A DNA stretch of 64,000 nt, taken from the NCBI GenBank assembly GCA_016869275.1, contig VGEO01000003.1, positions 1 through 64,000 on the forward strand. Direction: 5' to 3'. Positions 36,944 through 45,538 of the stretch are shown in pieces. The notes under the pieces were generated by a model that was given only the letters and a program-made list of their open reading frames with translations, did not search any database and was not told the DNA's origin. Both the position numbers and the translations under genes were made by a program. Within the stretch, counting starts at the first letter, position 1. Each line of letters opens with the position of its first letter. The DNA is from Alphaproteobacteria bacterium (lineage in GTDB: Bacteria > Pseudomonadota > Alphaproteobacteria > SHVV01).

Positions 36944-38149
36944 CTAGGTCGCGCGCCGCTGTTCGACCAGGACGCCTTCGGCGGCCAGCGCCTCGATCTC
37001 GGCTCGAGAATAACCGGCTTCGGCCAGAATTTCGCGGCCCGAGCCCGAAAAGGCCGGCGGCAAACGCCGGAGCGAAGCCGGGGTCCGGCCGAGCTTGGCC
37101 GGGAACCCGGTGCCGCGATAACCGCCCTCTTCGATCACCATGGCCCGATGGCGCGTATGCGGATGCTCCAGGACCGCCGGCACGTCATTGATGGTAGCGG
37201 CCGGAACGCCGAATTCCAGCAGATCCATGTAGACGTTCTCGCCATCGGCGGCGGCAAACAGCGGGATCAGGACGGCTTCGAGCGCGACACGGTTGGCGAC
37301 GCGGTCGGCGTTGTTGCGAAACCGCGGGTCCTCGCCGAGTTCGGGCCGACCGAGCTTGGCGCACAGGCGGCGGAACTGGCCGTTGTTGAGCGCGGCGAGG
37401 AAGATCGGCCGGGTGCGGGTCTCGTAGCGATCGTAAGGCGCCACGTTCGGATGCGAGTTGCCGGTGAGGGTCGGCGTCTTGCCGGTCATGAACCAGTTGG
37501 CGTTCTGCGGGTGCACCAGCGCGACGCCGTTGTCGTAGAGCGTGGTTTCGATGAATTGACCGCGGCCCGAGTTGGTGCGCTCGTGAATCGCCGCCATGAT
37601 CGCGAACGCCGCCATGTAGCCAGTCGCCTGATCGACCACCGCCACGCCAATGCGGATCGCGCCCGACGCCGGGGTGCCGTTGACGCTCATGAGGCCCGAG
37701 AGCGCCTGGGCAACGCCGTCGTAGCCCGGCAGACCGCCGAGCGGGCCATCGGCGCCGAAGCCCGAGATGCGGCAATAGACCAGGCGGGGAAACTTCGGGG
37801 CGAGCACCTCGTGGTAGCCCAAGCCCCAGCGCTCCATGGTGCCGATCTTGAAGTTCTCGATGACGACATCGGCGTTCTCGAGCAGTTTGAGGACCACCGC
37901 GCGGCCGCGGGGCTGCGCGAGGTCGAGCCCGATCGAGCGCTTGTTGCGATTGACGCCGATGAAGTACGCAGCCACGCCGTCCCGGAACGGCGGCCCCCAG
38001 GTCCGGGTTTCGTCGCCCTGGGGCGGCTCGACCTTGATGATCTCGGCGCCGTGGTCGCCCAGGAGCTGGGTACAGAGCGGCCCGCCGAAGACCCGCGAGA
38101 GATCGACCACCTTGAGGCCGGCGAGCGCGCCGCCGCTTGTTTCCGCCAT
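36944..38149 (-). CDS. class III (CaiB/BaiF) CoA-transferase, second copy
   Basis: CoA-transferase of 401 residues. LAGLKVVDLSRVFGGPLCTQ and GAEIIKVEPPQGDETRTWGP form the N-terminal fold. VYCRISGFGADGPLGGLPGY leads to DGVAQALSG, which contains the catalytic Asp. IRIGVAVVDQATGYMAAFA follows. It is closer to the succinyl-/formyl-CoA:acid group than to the other copy at 5414. The ATG at 38149 is preceded by GGAGGAAG on the minus strand. It is divergent from an acyl-CoA dehydrogenase 139 bases away. Confidence 0.93.
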   Translation of the reverse strand: MAETSGGALAGLKVVDLSRVFGGPLCTQLLGDHGAEIIKVEPPQGDETRTWGPPFRDGVAAYFIGVNRNKRSIGLDLAQPRGRAVVLKLLENADVVIENFKIGTMERWGLGYHEVLAPKFPRLVYCRISGFGADGPLGGLPGYDGVAQALSGLMSVNGTPASGAIRIGVAVVDQATGYMAAFAIMAAIHERTNSGRGQFIETTLYDNGVALVHPQNANWFMTGKTPTLTGNSHPNVAPYDRYETRTRPIFLAALNNGQFRRLCAKLGRPELGEDPRFRNNADRVANRVALEAVLIPLFAAADGENVYMDLLEFGVPAATINDVPAVLEHPHTRHRAMVIEEGGYRGTGFPAKLGRTPASLRRLPPAFSGSGREILAEAGYSRAEIEALAAEGVLVEQRRAT

Positions 38150-38288
38150 CGACTTCCTCCCGAGACACGGGACACACCCTAGCCACGGCTCGCCACGCTG
38201 GCAACGCGCCGAACCGGCTCGATCTCCCCCGACGCAGCAGAAACTGCGCGATCTCCCCGGATGCGGCGGGGACCGCTAGAGTGCAGCG

Positions 38289-39497
38289 ATGGACTTCGGC
38301 GAGTCGGACGAGATCGCGGCGCTGCGCGCGAGCGTCTTGCGTCTGATCGAGCGCGAGATCGAGCCCGCGATCGGCGCGTTCGAGCGCGCCGGCGCGTTTC
38401 CGCGGCCGATCGTCGAAAAAATGGGCGCGGCCGGCTTGTTTGGCGCCGCGTTCCCGGAACGCTTGGGCGGCAGCGCGAGCGGGTTCGCCGCGGTCGCGGC
38501 GATTGCCGAAACGCTCTCCAGACGCCGGCCCGAGTTCGGCTACCTCATGAATATGCAGGCGATGACCTGCCCGTTCACGATCTTCAACTGGGGCACCGAC
38601 GAACAGGCCGAACGGTTCGTGCCCAATGTGATCCAGGGCCGCCGGCTCGGCATGTTCGCGCTGACCGAACCGGGGGGCGGTTCCGACCCGGCCAGCGCGA
38701 TGCAAACCCGCGCGCGGCGCGACGGCGAGGTCTATCGCTTAAGCGGGGCCAAGACCTTCATCACCATGGCCGACGTCGCCGATGTCGGGGTCGTCTTCGC
38801 CAAGACCGACCCGGACGCCGGGCATCGCGGCATCACCGCCTTCATCGTCGAGCCTCTCGGCCAACCCGGCTACCGCGCCGACCCGATCGCGATGCCGGGG
38901 CTGGCGCCGACGTTCCGGAGCTGCGCCGTTTCGTTCGATGAGGTCGCGGTCCCGGCCGCGAACCGGCTGGGCGCCGAGGGTGAGGGCTTCAAGATCGCGA
39001 TGAACGCCTTGGACTACGGCCGCTTGACCGTCGCTGCGCGGCTTACCGGCCTGGCGCAGGGATGTTTCGAGGCAGCGACGGCTTACGCCAATCAACGCGT
39101 CATCGGCGGCCAGGCGATCGCGCGCTACCAGATGGTCCAGCAGGGGATCGCCGACATGGCGGTCGAGATCGAAGCCGCGCGGCTCTTAGTGGCGAAGCTC
39201 GCCTGGACCATGGACCAGGGTGCGCCCGCGACCCGCGCCGCTGCGCACGCCAAATACTTCGCGCAGACGGTCGCCAACCGAGCGGCCCGGACCGCGGCCG
39301 AGGTGTTCGGCGGCTATGCCCTCACCGATGCCTATCCGATCCAGAAGCTCGCAGCTTACGTCGCCGTCCTCACCGCCGGCGAGGGCACCGCCAACGTGCA
39401 ACGGGTCTTGATCGCCGAGGACGCCCTCGGCCTCAAGGACGCGAACCGCCACCCAGTCAGAAACCGGTTGATTCGACCTGCAAACACAAGCTCTTGA
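38289..39497 (+). CDS. acyl-CoA dehydrogenase, second copy
   Basis: FAD enzyme of 402 residues with FALTEPGGGSDPASAMQTRA, TFITMADVADVGVVFAKTDP, a C-terminal domain with NQRVIGGQAIARYQMVQQGI, and VFGGYALTDAYPIQKLAAYV, then LIAEDALGLKDANRH. Family members normally stop about there. Here the frame runs 14 codons further into DNA that belongs to a vapC remnant, so the tail is probably acquired. It is divergent from a CoA-transferase, suggesting a shared pathway. Substrate unknown. Confidence 0.92.
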   Translation: MDFGESDEIAALRASVLRLIEREIEPAIGAFERAGAFPRPIVEKMGAAGLFGAAFPERLGGSASGFAAVAAIAETLSRRRPEFGYLMNMQAMTCPFTIFNWGTDEQAERFVPNVIQGRRLGMFALTEPGGGSDPASAMQTRARRDGEVYRLSGAKTFITMADVADVGVVFAKTDPDAGHRGITAFIVEPLGQPGYRADPIAMPGLAPTFRSCAVSFDEVAVPAANRLGAEGEGFKIAMNALDYGRLTVAARLTGLAQGCFEAATAYANQRVIGGQAIARYQMVQQGIADMAVEIEAARLLVAKLAWTMDQGAPATRAAAHAKYFAQTVANRAARTAAEVFGGYALTDAYPIQKLAAYVAVLTAGEGTANVQRVLIAEDALGLKDANRHPVRNRLIRPANTSS

Positions 39498-39738
39498 CGC
39501 CAATGCCGAACGCCTGGCCGTTTTCCTCGCACCGCTCGAGACGGTTCCGTTCGAAGATGAGGACGCGCGCATCGCCGGAACCGTTCGCGCCCAACTCGAG
39601 CGCGAAGGGACGCCGATCGGCGCCTATGATCTGCTCATCGCCGGCCAAGCGCTTCGTCGCGACGCGACGCTGGTCACGGCCGAAGTCGCGGAATTCGCGC
39701 GGGTTTCGGGCCTTCGCTGGGAGAACTGGGTCGCTTGA
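39472..39738 (+). pseudogene. vapC (PIN-domain toxin) 3' remnant
   Basis: An open stretch without a start codon encodes the C-terminal two-thirds of a VapC-type PIN domain: LDANAERLAVFLAPLETVPF, then DARIAGTVRAQLEREGTPIG, AYDLLIAGQALRRDATLVTA and FARVSGLRWENWVA. Conserved Asp of the PIN active site is seen in AYDLLIA. The N-terminal third with the first catalytic Asp is missing, and no vapB antitoxin precedes it. It overlaps the end of the acyl-CoA dehydrogenase frame. A decayed toxin-antitoxin module is the best reading; it is not expected to make a working toxin. Confidence 0.75.
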
Positions 39739-39742
39739 GCGC

Positions 39743-40894
39743 TCAGCCCTCCTCGAACGCGCGCCGCATCTCGCGGGCGATCACGAGCTGCTGGATCTGG
39801 CTGGTGCCCTCGTAGATCCGAAACAGGCGGACGTCGCGGTAGAAATGCTCGACCGGCGTCTCTGCCATGTAGCCGGCGCCGCCGTGGATCTGGACCGCGC
39901 GGTCGGCGGCGCGGCCGACCATTTCGGAGGCGAAGTACTTGCAGCAGGCCGCGTCCATGGTCGTGCGCTCGCCGCGGTCGTAGCGCCCGGCGGTCTCGAG
40001 CACGAGCGCGCGCGCGGCCGAGGCTTCGGTCCGCGAATCGGCGAGCATCGCCTGGATCAGCTGGAAGTCGGCGATCGGCTTTCCGAACTGCCGGCGGTTC
40101 ACCGCATAGCCGACCGACTCGTGGATCAGGCGCTCGGCCGTGCCGACGCAGATGCCCGAGATATGGATGCGGCCGCGGTCCAAGACCTTCATCGCGGTCT
40201 TGAAGCCCTGACCCTCGCGGCCGCCAATGATGTTCTCGGCCGGCACCTCGACATCCTCGAAAAACACGTCGCAGGTCTTGGTACCGCGCTGGCCCATCTT
40301 GGCGTCGGCCTTGCCGAGCCGGATTCCCTTGCTATCGGCCGGAACGATGAAGGCCGAGACGCCGCCGGCGCCGGGGTCGTCCGGGTCGGTGCGCGCCATC
40401 AGAGTGAAGACATTGGCGTAAGGCGCGTTGGTGATGAAGCGCTTGGTGCCGTTGACGACGTAGCGGTCGCCCTTCCGAACCGCGCGGGTCTTGACGCTGG
40501 CGGCATCCGAGCCGACATCGGGTTCGGTCAGCGCGAACGAGCCGACGATCTCGCCCGAGGCGAGTTTGGGCAGCCATTTCTTTTTCTGCTCGGGCGTGCC
40601 GTCGATGACGATCCCTTGGCTGCCGATCCCGATGTTGGTGCCCATTACCGAGCGGAACGCCGGTGCGGTCCAGCCCAGTTCGAACGCGATCTCGACGTCG
40701 GTCACCATGTCGACGCCGAGGCCGCCATACTCGGCCGGGATGGTGAGGCCGAACAGGCCCAAGCGCTTCAGTTCGGCGCGAATTTCGTCCGGGACCTTGT
40801 CCTCTTCCTCGACCCGCTTTTCGAGCGGCACCAGCCGCTCGCGCACGAAGCGCCGGATGGTTTCTTTCAGGTGAGCGCGCGTCTCGAGATCCAT
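39743..40894 (-). CDS. acyl-CoA dehydrogenase, third copy
   Basis: FAD enzyme of 383 residues. FALTEPDVGSDAASVKTRAV and YVVNGTKRFITNAPYANVFT mark the middle domain. YAVNRRQFGKPIADFQLIQA and QIHGGAGYMAETPVEHFYRD, followed by IYEGTSQIQQLVIAREM, mark the C-terminal domain; the Glu of IYEGT is the usual catalytic base of short- and medium-chain enzymes. The start MDLETRAHLKETIRRFV is preferred to an ATG six codons upstream because of spacing to GGAAGGAG. It may be cotranscribed with the DUF1989 and RidA genes upstream. Confidence 0.94.
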   Translation of the reverse strand: MDLETRAHLKETIRRFVRERLVPLEKRVEEEDKVPDEIRAELKRLGLFGLTIPAEYGGLGVDMVTDVEIAFELGWTAPAFRSVMGTNIGIGSQGIVIDGTPEQKKKWLPKLASGEIVGSFALTEPDVGSDAASVKTRAVRKGDRYVVNGTKRFITNAPYANVFTLMARTDPDDPGAGGVSAFIVPADSKGIRLGKADAKMGQRGTKTCDVFFEDVEVPAENIIGGREGQGFKTAMKVLDRGRIHISGICVGTAERLIHESVGYAVNRRQFGKPIADFQLIQAMLADSRTEASAARALVLETAGRYDRGERTTMDAACCKYFASEMVGRAADRAVQIHGGAGYMAETPVEHFYRDVRLFRIYEGTSQIQQLVIAREMRRAFEEG

Positions 40895-40934
40895 CGTCGA
40901 GGCTCCTTCCACCGCCGGACCGCGAGGGCGAGGT

Positions 40935-41561
40935 TCAGTTCGGCTCGTAGACGATCGCGCGGACCGGGGTCGGATTGAAGTTGTTGACCGGGTTGTTCAT
41001 CTGCGGGCAGTTCGACACAACGGCGATGACGTCCATTTCCGCGCGCAGATCGAGATAGTCCCCGGGCCGCGAGATCGACGGGCCCATGTCCATGGCGCCG
41101 TCGGGGGCGACCGGCACGTACATGAAGAAGTTCAAATTGGCGACCATGTCGCGGGGGCCCATGCCGTATTTCTCGAGTTCGGCGAGGAAATTGGCCCGGC
41201 AGTTGTGATCGTCGGGCTTGTTGTAGCGGGTGCGGTTGATCGCCGACGAGCAGCACCCGCCGATGGTGTCGTGGTAGCCGCAGGTGTCGGCCACCACGGT
41301 GAACATCTTGTTGCAGTTGATCGAATAGAGAACGGTGCCCAAGCGAATGAACAGGTTACCGTTGATCTTCATCGTGTCCGCGGCGGCGTAGCGGTCCTCG
41401 TGGTCGGCGGCGTTGTAGCAGAGGAAATCGACCGCCTGCTTGCCTTCGAGATCGACGAAGCGCAGCACCTGGCCCTGCTCGATCGTGCGGCTCCACCCCA
41501 CCTTGGCGGCGATGATCTCGTCGTGGACGATACGTCCCTGCACTTGCTCGTAGGCTTTCAT
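40935..41561 (-). CDS. DUF1989 / urea carboxylase-associated family protein
   Basis: Protein of 208 residues of the DUF1989 (urea amidolyase-associated) family. Seen: GQVLRFVDLEGKQAVDFLCY; LGTVLYSINCNKMFTVVADT; GYHDTIGGCCSSAINRTRYN, with a cluster of Cys that may bind metal; ANLNFFMYVPVAPDGAMDMG; and SNCPQMNNPVNNFNPTPVRA. Members are often beside urea carboxylase and have been linked to guanidine use; no carboxylase or allophanate hydrolase is in the window. It sits between an acyl-CoA dehydrogenase and a RidA gene on one strand. Function unproven here. Confidence 0.85.
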   Translation of the reverse strand: MKAYEQVQGRIVHDEIIAAKVGWSRTIEQGQVLRFVDLEGKQAVDFLCYNAADHEDRYAAADTMKINGNLFIRLGTVLYSINCNKMFTVVADTCGYHDTIGGCCSSAINRTRYNKPDDHNCRANFLAELEKYGMGPRDMVANLNFFMYVPVAPDGAMDMGPSISRPGDYLDLRAEMDVIAVVSNCPQMNNPVNNFNPTPVRAIVYEPN

Positions 41562-41596
41562 CGTGCGCCTCCTAGGGGGCGGGTCCGCGAGGTCGG

Positions 41597-42016
41597 TTAC
41601 TTCTTGGTCTTGGCGACGACCGCTTCCAGCTCGATCACGAACTCTTCCTTCACCAGACGGTCGATCATCAAGAGCGTGTTCGGCGGATAGGTCGAGGTCG
41701 AGAACAGCTTGGGGAACAGCGCCTTGCGCAGCTCCATAAACTTCGGGATCGACTGCGAATGGACGAGGTAAGTCCGGAACACGATGACGCTGTCCCAGGT
41801 TTCGCCGAGCGCCTTCAATAGGTCGCCCAAGTTGCTGAAGACCTGGTGGAACTGGGCCGCGAAGTCGCCGACGCCAACGATCGCGCCGTCCTTTCCGACT
41901 GCGAGCTGTCCGGCGACGTGGTAGGTGTCGGTTCCGGCCGGCACCAACGTGCACATCGAATAGAGCCCCTGGGCCGGCCCGAGCCCGGGCGGGTTCAAAT
42001 ATTGGACTTTCGCCAT
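41597..42016 (-). CDS. RidA (YjgF/YER057c/UK114) family protein
   Basis: Protein of 139 residues with the RidA fold: YHVAGQLAVGKDGAIVGVGD, FHQVFSNLGDLLKALGETWD, VIVFRTYLVHSQSIPKFMEL, TYPPNTLLMIDRLVKEEFVI and ELEAVVAKTKK. Canonical RidA has an Arg in the IRAQ-like strand that contacts the imine. The equivalent position here reads TLLMIDRLV, so it may belong to a non-deaminase RidA subgroup. It is the first gene of a leftward group with DUF1989 and the acyl-CoA dehydrogenase. Confidence 0.9.
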   Translation of the reverse strand: MAKVQYLNPPGLGPAQGLYSMCTLVPAGTDTYHVAGQLAVGKDGAIVGVGDFAAQFHQVFSNLGDLLKALGETWDSVIVFRTYLVHSQSIPKFMELRKALFPKLFSTSTYPPNTLLMIDRLVKEEFVIELEAVVAKTKK

Positions 42017-42148
42017 CGCGGCATCCCCTCTGGTGTCGTTTGTCGGACGAGCGCCGCCGGTACGCGGCAGCGCCCCGCGGCTTCATAGCCGCATCTCGCA
42101 GCCGGCCGCAACCCGGACGTAGCGGGAGGCGGGCGCGCCGCGATCCGG

Positions 42149-42154
42149 TATAAT
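42149..42154 (+). promoter_or_regulatory. perfect -10 box before the MORN-N0 gene
   Basis: TATAAT stands alone in very GC-rich DNA, 70 bases before the proposed TTG start at 42225. No convincing -35 box is seen at the usual distance, so an activator may be needed. Confidence 0.45.
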
Positions 42155-42224
42155 CCCGGCCGAACCCGCCGTGACGGTGGGACTGAGACCCGTCCGAGGA
42201 CGGGACGAACAGGGAGTTGCGATT

Positions 42225-44201
42225 TTGAGCGCGCGGACCCTTCGGGGAGCGGTCAGCGGACTTGTGGCGGTTGCGGCACTCGCCGCCGGCGACGCCTGGG
42301 CGCAGGCGCGACCGATTGAACGCGCCGGACCCGGCTGGATCATCGACCCGGCCGCCAACTGCGGCACCTCCAATCCGTTCGCGACCGGGCGCGAGACCAT
42401 TTCGTGGTCGGGCAAGTGCCTGCGCGGCCGCCTGCACGGGCCGGGAACGCTGATCTGGTTCGAAAACGGGTTCGAGACCGAGCGCGACGAGGGCACGTTC
42501 CGAAACGGCGAGCTCCACGGCGATGCGGTGGTGACCCTCGCCAACAAGACGGTGATCTTCGGCAACTACAAGGACGGCGTCCGCCACGGCGAGTTCATGG
42601 TGGTGACGCCGGACGGCAACTACCTGCAGGGCGTCTACGCCGACGGCGAGTTGATCGAGCAACGGCGGCTCGATCGCGACGCGATCAAACGCTGGCGCGA
42701 GGCCCGCAAGGGCGATCAGCGGTTGGCGAGCATCACGGTCGAGGTGCCGGCGCGGGAGGAGCGTCCGGGGGCCGAGCCGGCCCCGCTGGCGGCCATTCCG
42801 CCCCCAGCCGCGCCCGTTCCCGCAGCCCCGGTTGCCGCCCTGGTGCCGGCCCCAATGGCCGTACCGCCGGTCCCGGTAGCGGTGGCGCCGGCCGTTACGA
42901 TCGCCGCGGTGCCGGCAGCGGCGCAACCGCCGCTGCCGGTCAGGATCCCGGCAACGCCCTTCATCGGTCCGCTCGGCTTGAGCGACCCTTACACGCCGCT
43001 CCCGTTTCCGGTGACCGCGGCGTTGAGCGGCGCGACCTCGGTCGCAGCGCTCCCGCTCGACCCGGCGCTCGCGCAACTCGTGCGCATCGACGGACAACCG
43101 GCGATCGCGCTCGCGACCCAGATCCCGGGCGGGATCAACCTCGCGCCGGGCCCGGTTGCCGCCGCGGCCGGACCGCAGTTCGCCGAAACCCGGATCCTGG
43201 CAAGCCTTCTTCAGTCCTCGCCCGCGCTCCGCGCCGGCGCCGGCTCGCCCGGATCGCGCTCGGCGACGCTGGCGCAAGGGAGCCAAACGCAAGCGACGCG
43301 TGGTGTTCCGATGGCCGATGAACCGATCGTGCTGCGCCCGCCAGGATCCGCGCCGGCGGCGGGCAAGCTCAAGCTGCGCCCGCCGCCCGAGCGGCCCGGC
43401 GCCGGCGTCGCACCGCCGGCGGCTTCGACCCCTGAGCCCGCAGTCGCGGCGCCGGCGCCCGCGCCGGTCGCGGTTCCGGAGCGACGGGTGGCGCTCAACC
43501 TGGGCGGCGCCGACATCCGCGATGCCGCCAAGCTGATCCTCGGCGACATCCTGAACGTCCGCTATTCGATCGATCCCGCGGTGCGCGGCACCGTCTCGGT
43601 TGGAACCCCGCCCGACCTCGCGACCTCGATGCTGGTGCCGTGGCTCCGGACCGCGCTCCAAGTCAACGCCGCCGATCTCGTGGTCACCCCGGAGGGCTAC
43701 CGCGTCCACGCGCTCGCGAGCGCGGCGAACGCCGCCACCTTACCGACGCTTGCTCCGCCGCCGCAGGCCGAGTCGCAGTTCGTCCACGCCTATGCGCTCG
43801 AGCGCGACGGGCGTGAGGCCGAAGCGGCGCCGGTCTACGCCGCGCTCGCTGCCAACTTCCCCGGCTCGGAACTCGCGGCCATGGCCGGCGAGCGCTTGGC
43901 TGCGCTCAACCGACGCCTCGATGCGCCGCGGCGCGAGACCTGGTTGCCGGCGCAGATGTCGATGATCGGCGCCTACCTCTGTTCGCGCCAGGGCTACTAC
44001 CCCAACCAGTCCAAATGGTGCGGGTTCGTGCGCGGCGAGAACGGCGATGCGCTCCGAGTCGAGGTGCGCGAGATCACGTACAACGGCCTGTTCGCCATCG
44101 GCTTCCGCGCCACCACCTGCACCGGCGGCGAGTTCATCGGTCCGACCTCGCACGGCAGGTTGGTGACGGTACCGCGCAACTGCCTGGAAGCGCGCTGGTA
44201 G
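42225..44201 (+). CDS. exported MORN-repeat protein with a secretin N0-like domain (658 aa)
   Basis: Signal peptide residues 1-28 (MSARTLRGAVSGLVAVAALA then DAWAQA). Residues about 60-143 hold MORN-like repeats (GRLHGPGTLIWFENG, GELHGDAVVTL, GVRHGEFMVVTPDGNYLQGV). A Pro/Ala-rich linker of about 250 residues follows. Residues about 420-500 resemble the N0 domain of GspD: RVALNLGGADIRDAAKLILG, YSIDPAVRGTVSV, VTPEGYRVHA. A helical segment and a C-terminal domain with paired Cys and SKWCGFVRGENGDALRVEVR end the protein. TTG 42225 is chosen for its AGGGAG site and the signal peptide; GTG 42171 is an alternative. There is no secretin pore domain. It faces the secretin end of the T2SS operon. Function inferred only. 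Confidence 0.75.
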   Translation: MSARTLRGAVSGLVAVAALAAGDAWAQARPIERAGPGWIIDPAANCGTSNPFATGRETISWSGKCLRGRLHGPGTLIWFENGFETERDEGTFRNGELHGDAVVTLANKTVIFGNYKDGVRHGEFMVVTPDGNYLQGVYADGELIEQRRLDRDAIKRWREARKGDQRLASITVEVPAREERPGAEPAPLAAIPPPAAPVPAAPVAALVPAPMAVPPVPVAVAPAVTIAAVPAAAQPPLPVRIPATPFIGPLGLSDPYTPLPFPVTAALSGATSVAALPLDPALAQLVRIDGQPAIALATQIPGGINLAPGPVAAAAGPQFAETRILASLLQSSPALRAGAGSPGSRSATLAQGSQTQATRGVPMADEPIVLRPPGSAPAAGKLKLRPPPERPGAGVAPPAASTPEPAVAAPAPAPVAVPERRVALNLGGADIRDAAKLILGDILNVRYSIDPAVRGTVSVGTPPDLATSMLVPWLRTALQVNAADLVVTPEGYRVHALASAANAATLPTLAPPPQAESQFVHAYALERDGREAEAAPVYAALAANFPGSELAAMAGERLAALNRRLDAPRRETWLPAQMSMIGAYLCSRQGYYPNQSKWCGFVRGENGDALRVEVREITYNGLFAIGFRATTCTGGEFIGPTSHGRLVTVPRNCLEARW

Positions 44202-44292
44202 CGGGCTTGGTCTGGCCCGGAATTTTCGCTACTCTATTTGTCGATCGCGCTGCGGACTCGTGACTTTTATTTGTTGTCTCAAGAGCTCAACT

Positions 44293-45471
44293 ATGCGCCA
44301 TGCCATCGTCCTATGGAGCGCCGGAGCGCTCGCGGCGGTCGCTCTCGCGAGCGCCTCCGCCGCGGCCGGGTCGATCGCGGTCGATAGCGCGACCGGGCGG
44401 ACCAATTACCTGGTCAGCCTCGACGCGATGGTGAGCAGTCTCCGCAACCTGTCGCAGACCTACCTCAACCGCGGCGTCACCAGCTTCACCGGAATCGAGC
44501 TCACCTACGATCCGAGCGTCGACCAGGCCTTGATGTACGGAACCAAGGGCTTCACCCAAGCCGACGCCGACTGGGCTCGCGCCAACTTGCGCATCTACGA
44601 CATCTACCGCCAGCTCGGCGGCAACGAGATCAACCTGAAGCAGCAGTATAGCCGCTCGGGCAACCAATTCTATGTCGGGCTCGACGGCTCGGGCGGGCAG
44701 TGGTTCGCGACCTTGGCCGACGCGCAAGGCTACATGTTCAAGCTGCTGGTCGGGCAGAGCGCCGAGATCCCGAAGGCGGTCAAAGCCGCGCTGCTCGCCG
44801 CCAATTCGAACGATCTCGCGACCGTGGTCGCGCGCGCGCGCGACGCCATGCTCGACGGCCGCGGCGTCGCTGCGACCGGGAGCTCGACGACCGTCACCTT
44901 CACCGGCACCGGCTTCAGCAACACCAACGGCACGCCGGTTGTGATCGCGCCGACCGGGATCACGGTGAGCAGCGTCACGTACGAGAGCTCGACCAAAATA
45001 ACGGCGACGCTCGCGATCGGGCAGTCGGCGCCAGCCGGGCTCACCAAGATACATCTCTTCAATGCCGGCAATACGTTCGTCCCGGTCGATACGTTCGACC
45101 TCCTGGTCGTTAGCGGCACCGGGTCGCTCACCCCGACCGCCGACGATCACGGCGATACGCCGATCACCGCGACCGCGCTCGCGACCGGGACCACCGTCAC
45201 CGGCACGATCGGGACCGCAACCGACAACGACGTCTTTCAGGTGACGCTCGCCGGCGCCGGTACCCTCAGCCTCGCCTCGTCGGGGCCGACCGACGTCAAT
45301 GTCCAGCTCGAGGACGTGAACGGCACCGTCATCGCCGCCGATGCCGACAGCGGCACCTGGTACAATTTCAGCTTGAGCCGCGCGCTCAGCGCCGGGACCT
45401 ATTTCGTGCGCGTGCTGCATTGCTGCCAGGGCACGGGTACCTACAGCGTGACCGCGACCTTCACGCCCTGA
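44293..45471 (+). CDS. secreted protein with C-terminal PPC-type domain
   Basis: Protein of 392 residues with a signal peptide (AIVLWSAGALAAVALASASA AAG). Residues about 20-190 form an unrecognised, mostly helical domain (TNYLVSLDAMVSSLRNLSQT, ARANLRIYDIYRQLGG). Residues about 200-280 are Thr/Ser-rich beta strands of an IPT/Ig-like kind. The last 100 residues (HGDTPITATALATGTTVTGT, DNDVFQVTLAGAGTLSLASS, LEDVNGTVIAADADSG) match the bacterial pre-peptidase C-terminal (PPC) fold common in exoproteins. It follows the MORN-N0 gene by 91 bases and is convergent with gspD. It could be a T2SS substrate (inference). Confidence 0.75.
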   Translation: MRHAIVLWSAGALAAVALASASAAAGSIAVDSATGRTNYLVSLDAMVSSLRNLSQTYLNRGVTSFTGIELTYDPSVDQALMYGTKGFTQADADWARANLRIYDIYRQLGGNEINLKQQYSRSGNQFYVGLDGSGGQWFATLADAQGYMFKLLVGQSAEIPKAVKAALLAANSNDLATVVARARDAMLDGRGVAATGSSTTVTFTGTGFSNTNGTPVVIAPTGITVSSVTYESSTKITATLAIGQSAPAGLTKIHLFNAGNTFVPVDTFDLLVVSGTGSLTPTADDHGDTPITATALATGTTVTGTIGTATDNDVFQVTLAGAGTLSLASSGPTDVNVQLEDVNGTVIAADADSGTWYNFSLSRALSAGTYFVRVLHCCQGTGTYSVTATFTP

Positions 45472-45491
45472 TTGCACCGGCGATTCTCGCG

Positions 45492-45519
45492 AAAAAGGCG
45501 TCCGCGGGCGCCTTTTTTT
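45492..45519. terminator. bidirectional terminator between the PPC gene and gspD
   Basis: A 9-base stem AAAAAGGCG (45492-45500) / CGCCTTTTT (45509-45517) with an 8-base loop runs into seven T residues rightward. Read leftward it has five T residues. It separates the two convergent units. Confidence 0.88.
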
Positions 45520-45538
45520 GTTTTCCTGAGCGCGGCGA

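Noticed and set aside
42171-42224. GTG 42171 as the start of the MORN-N0 protein.
   Set aside because: It would add 18 polar residues before the signal peptide and lies close to the predicted transcription start; TTG 42225 has an AGGGAG site and gives a normal signal peptide.
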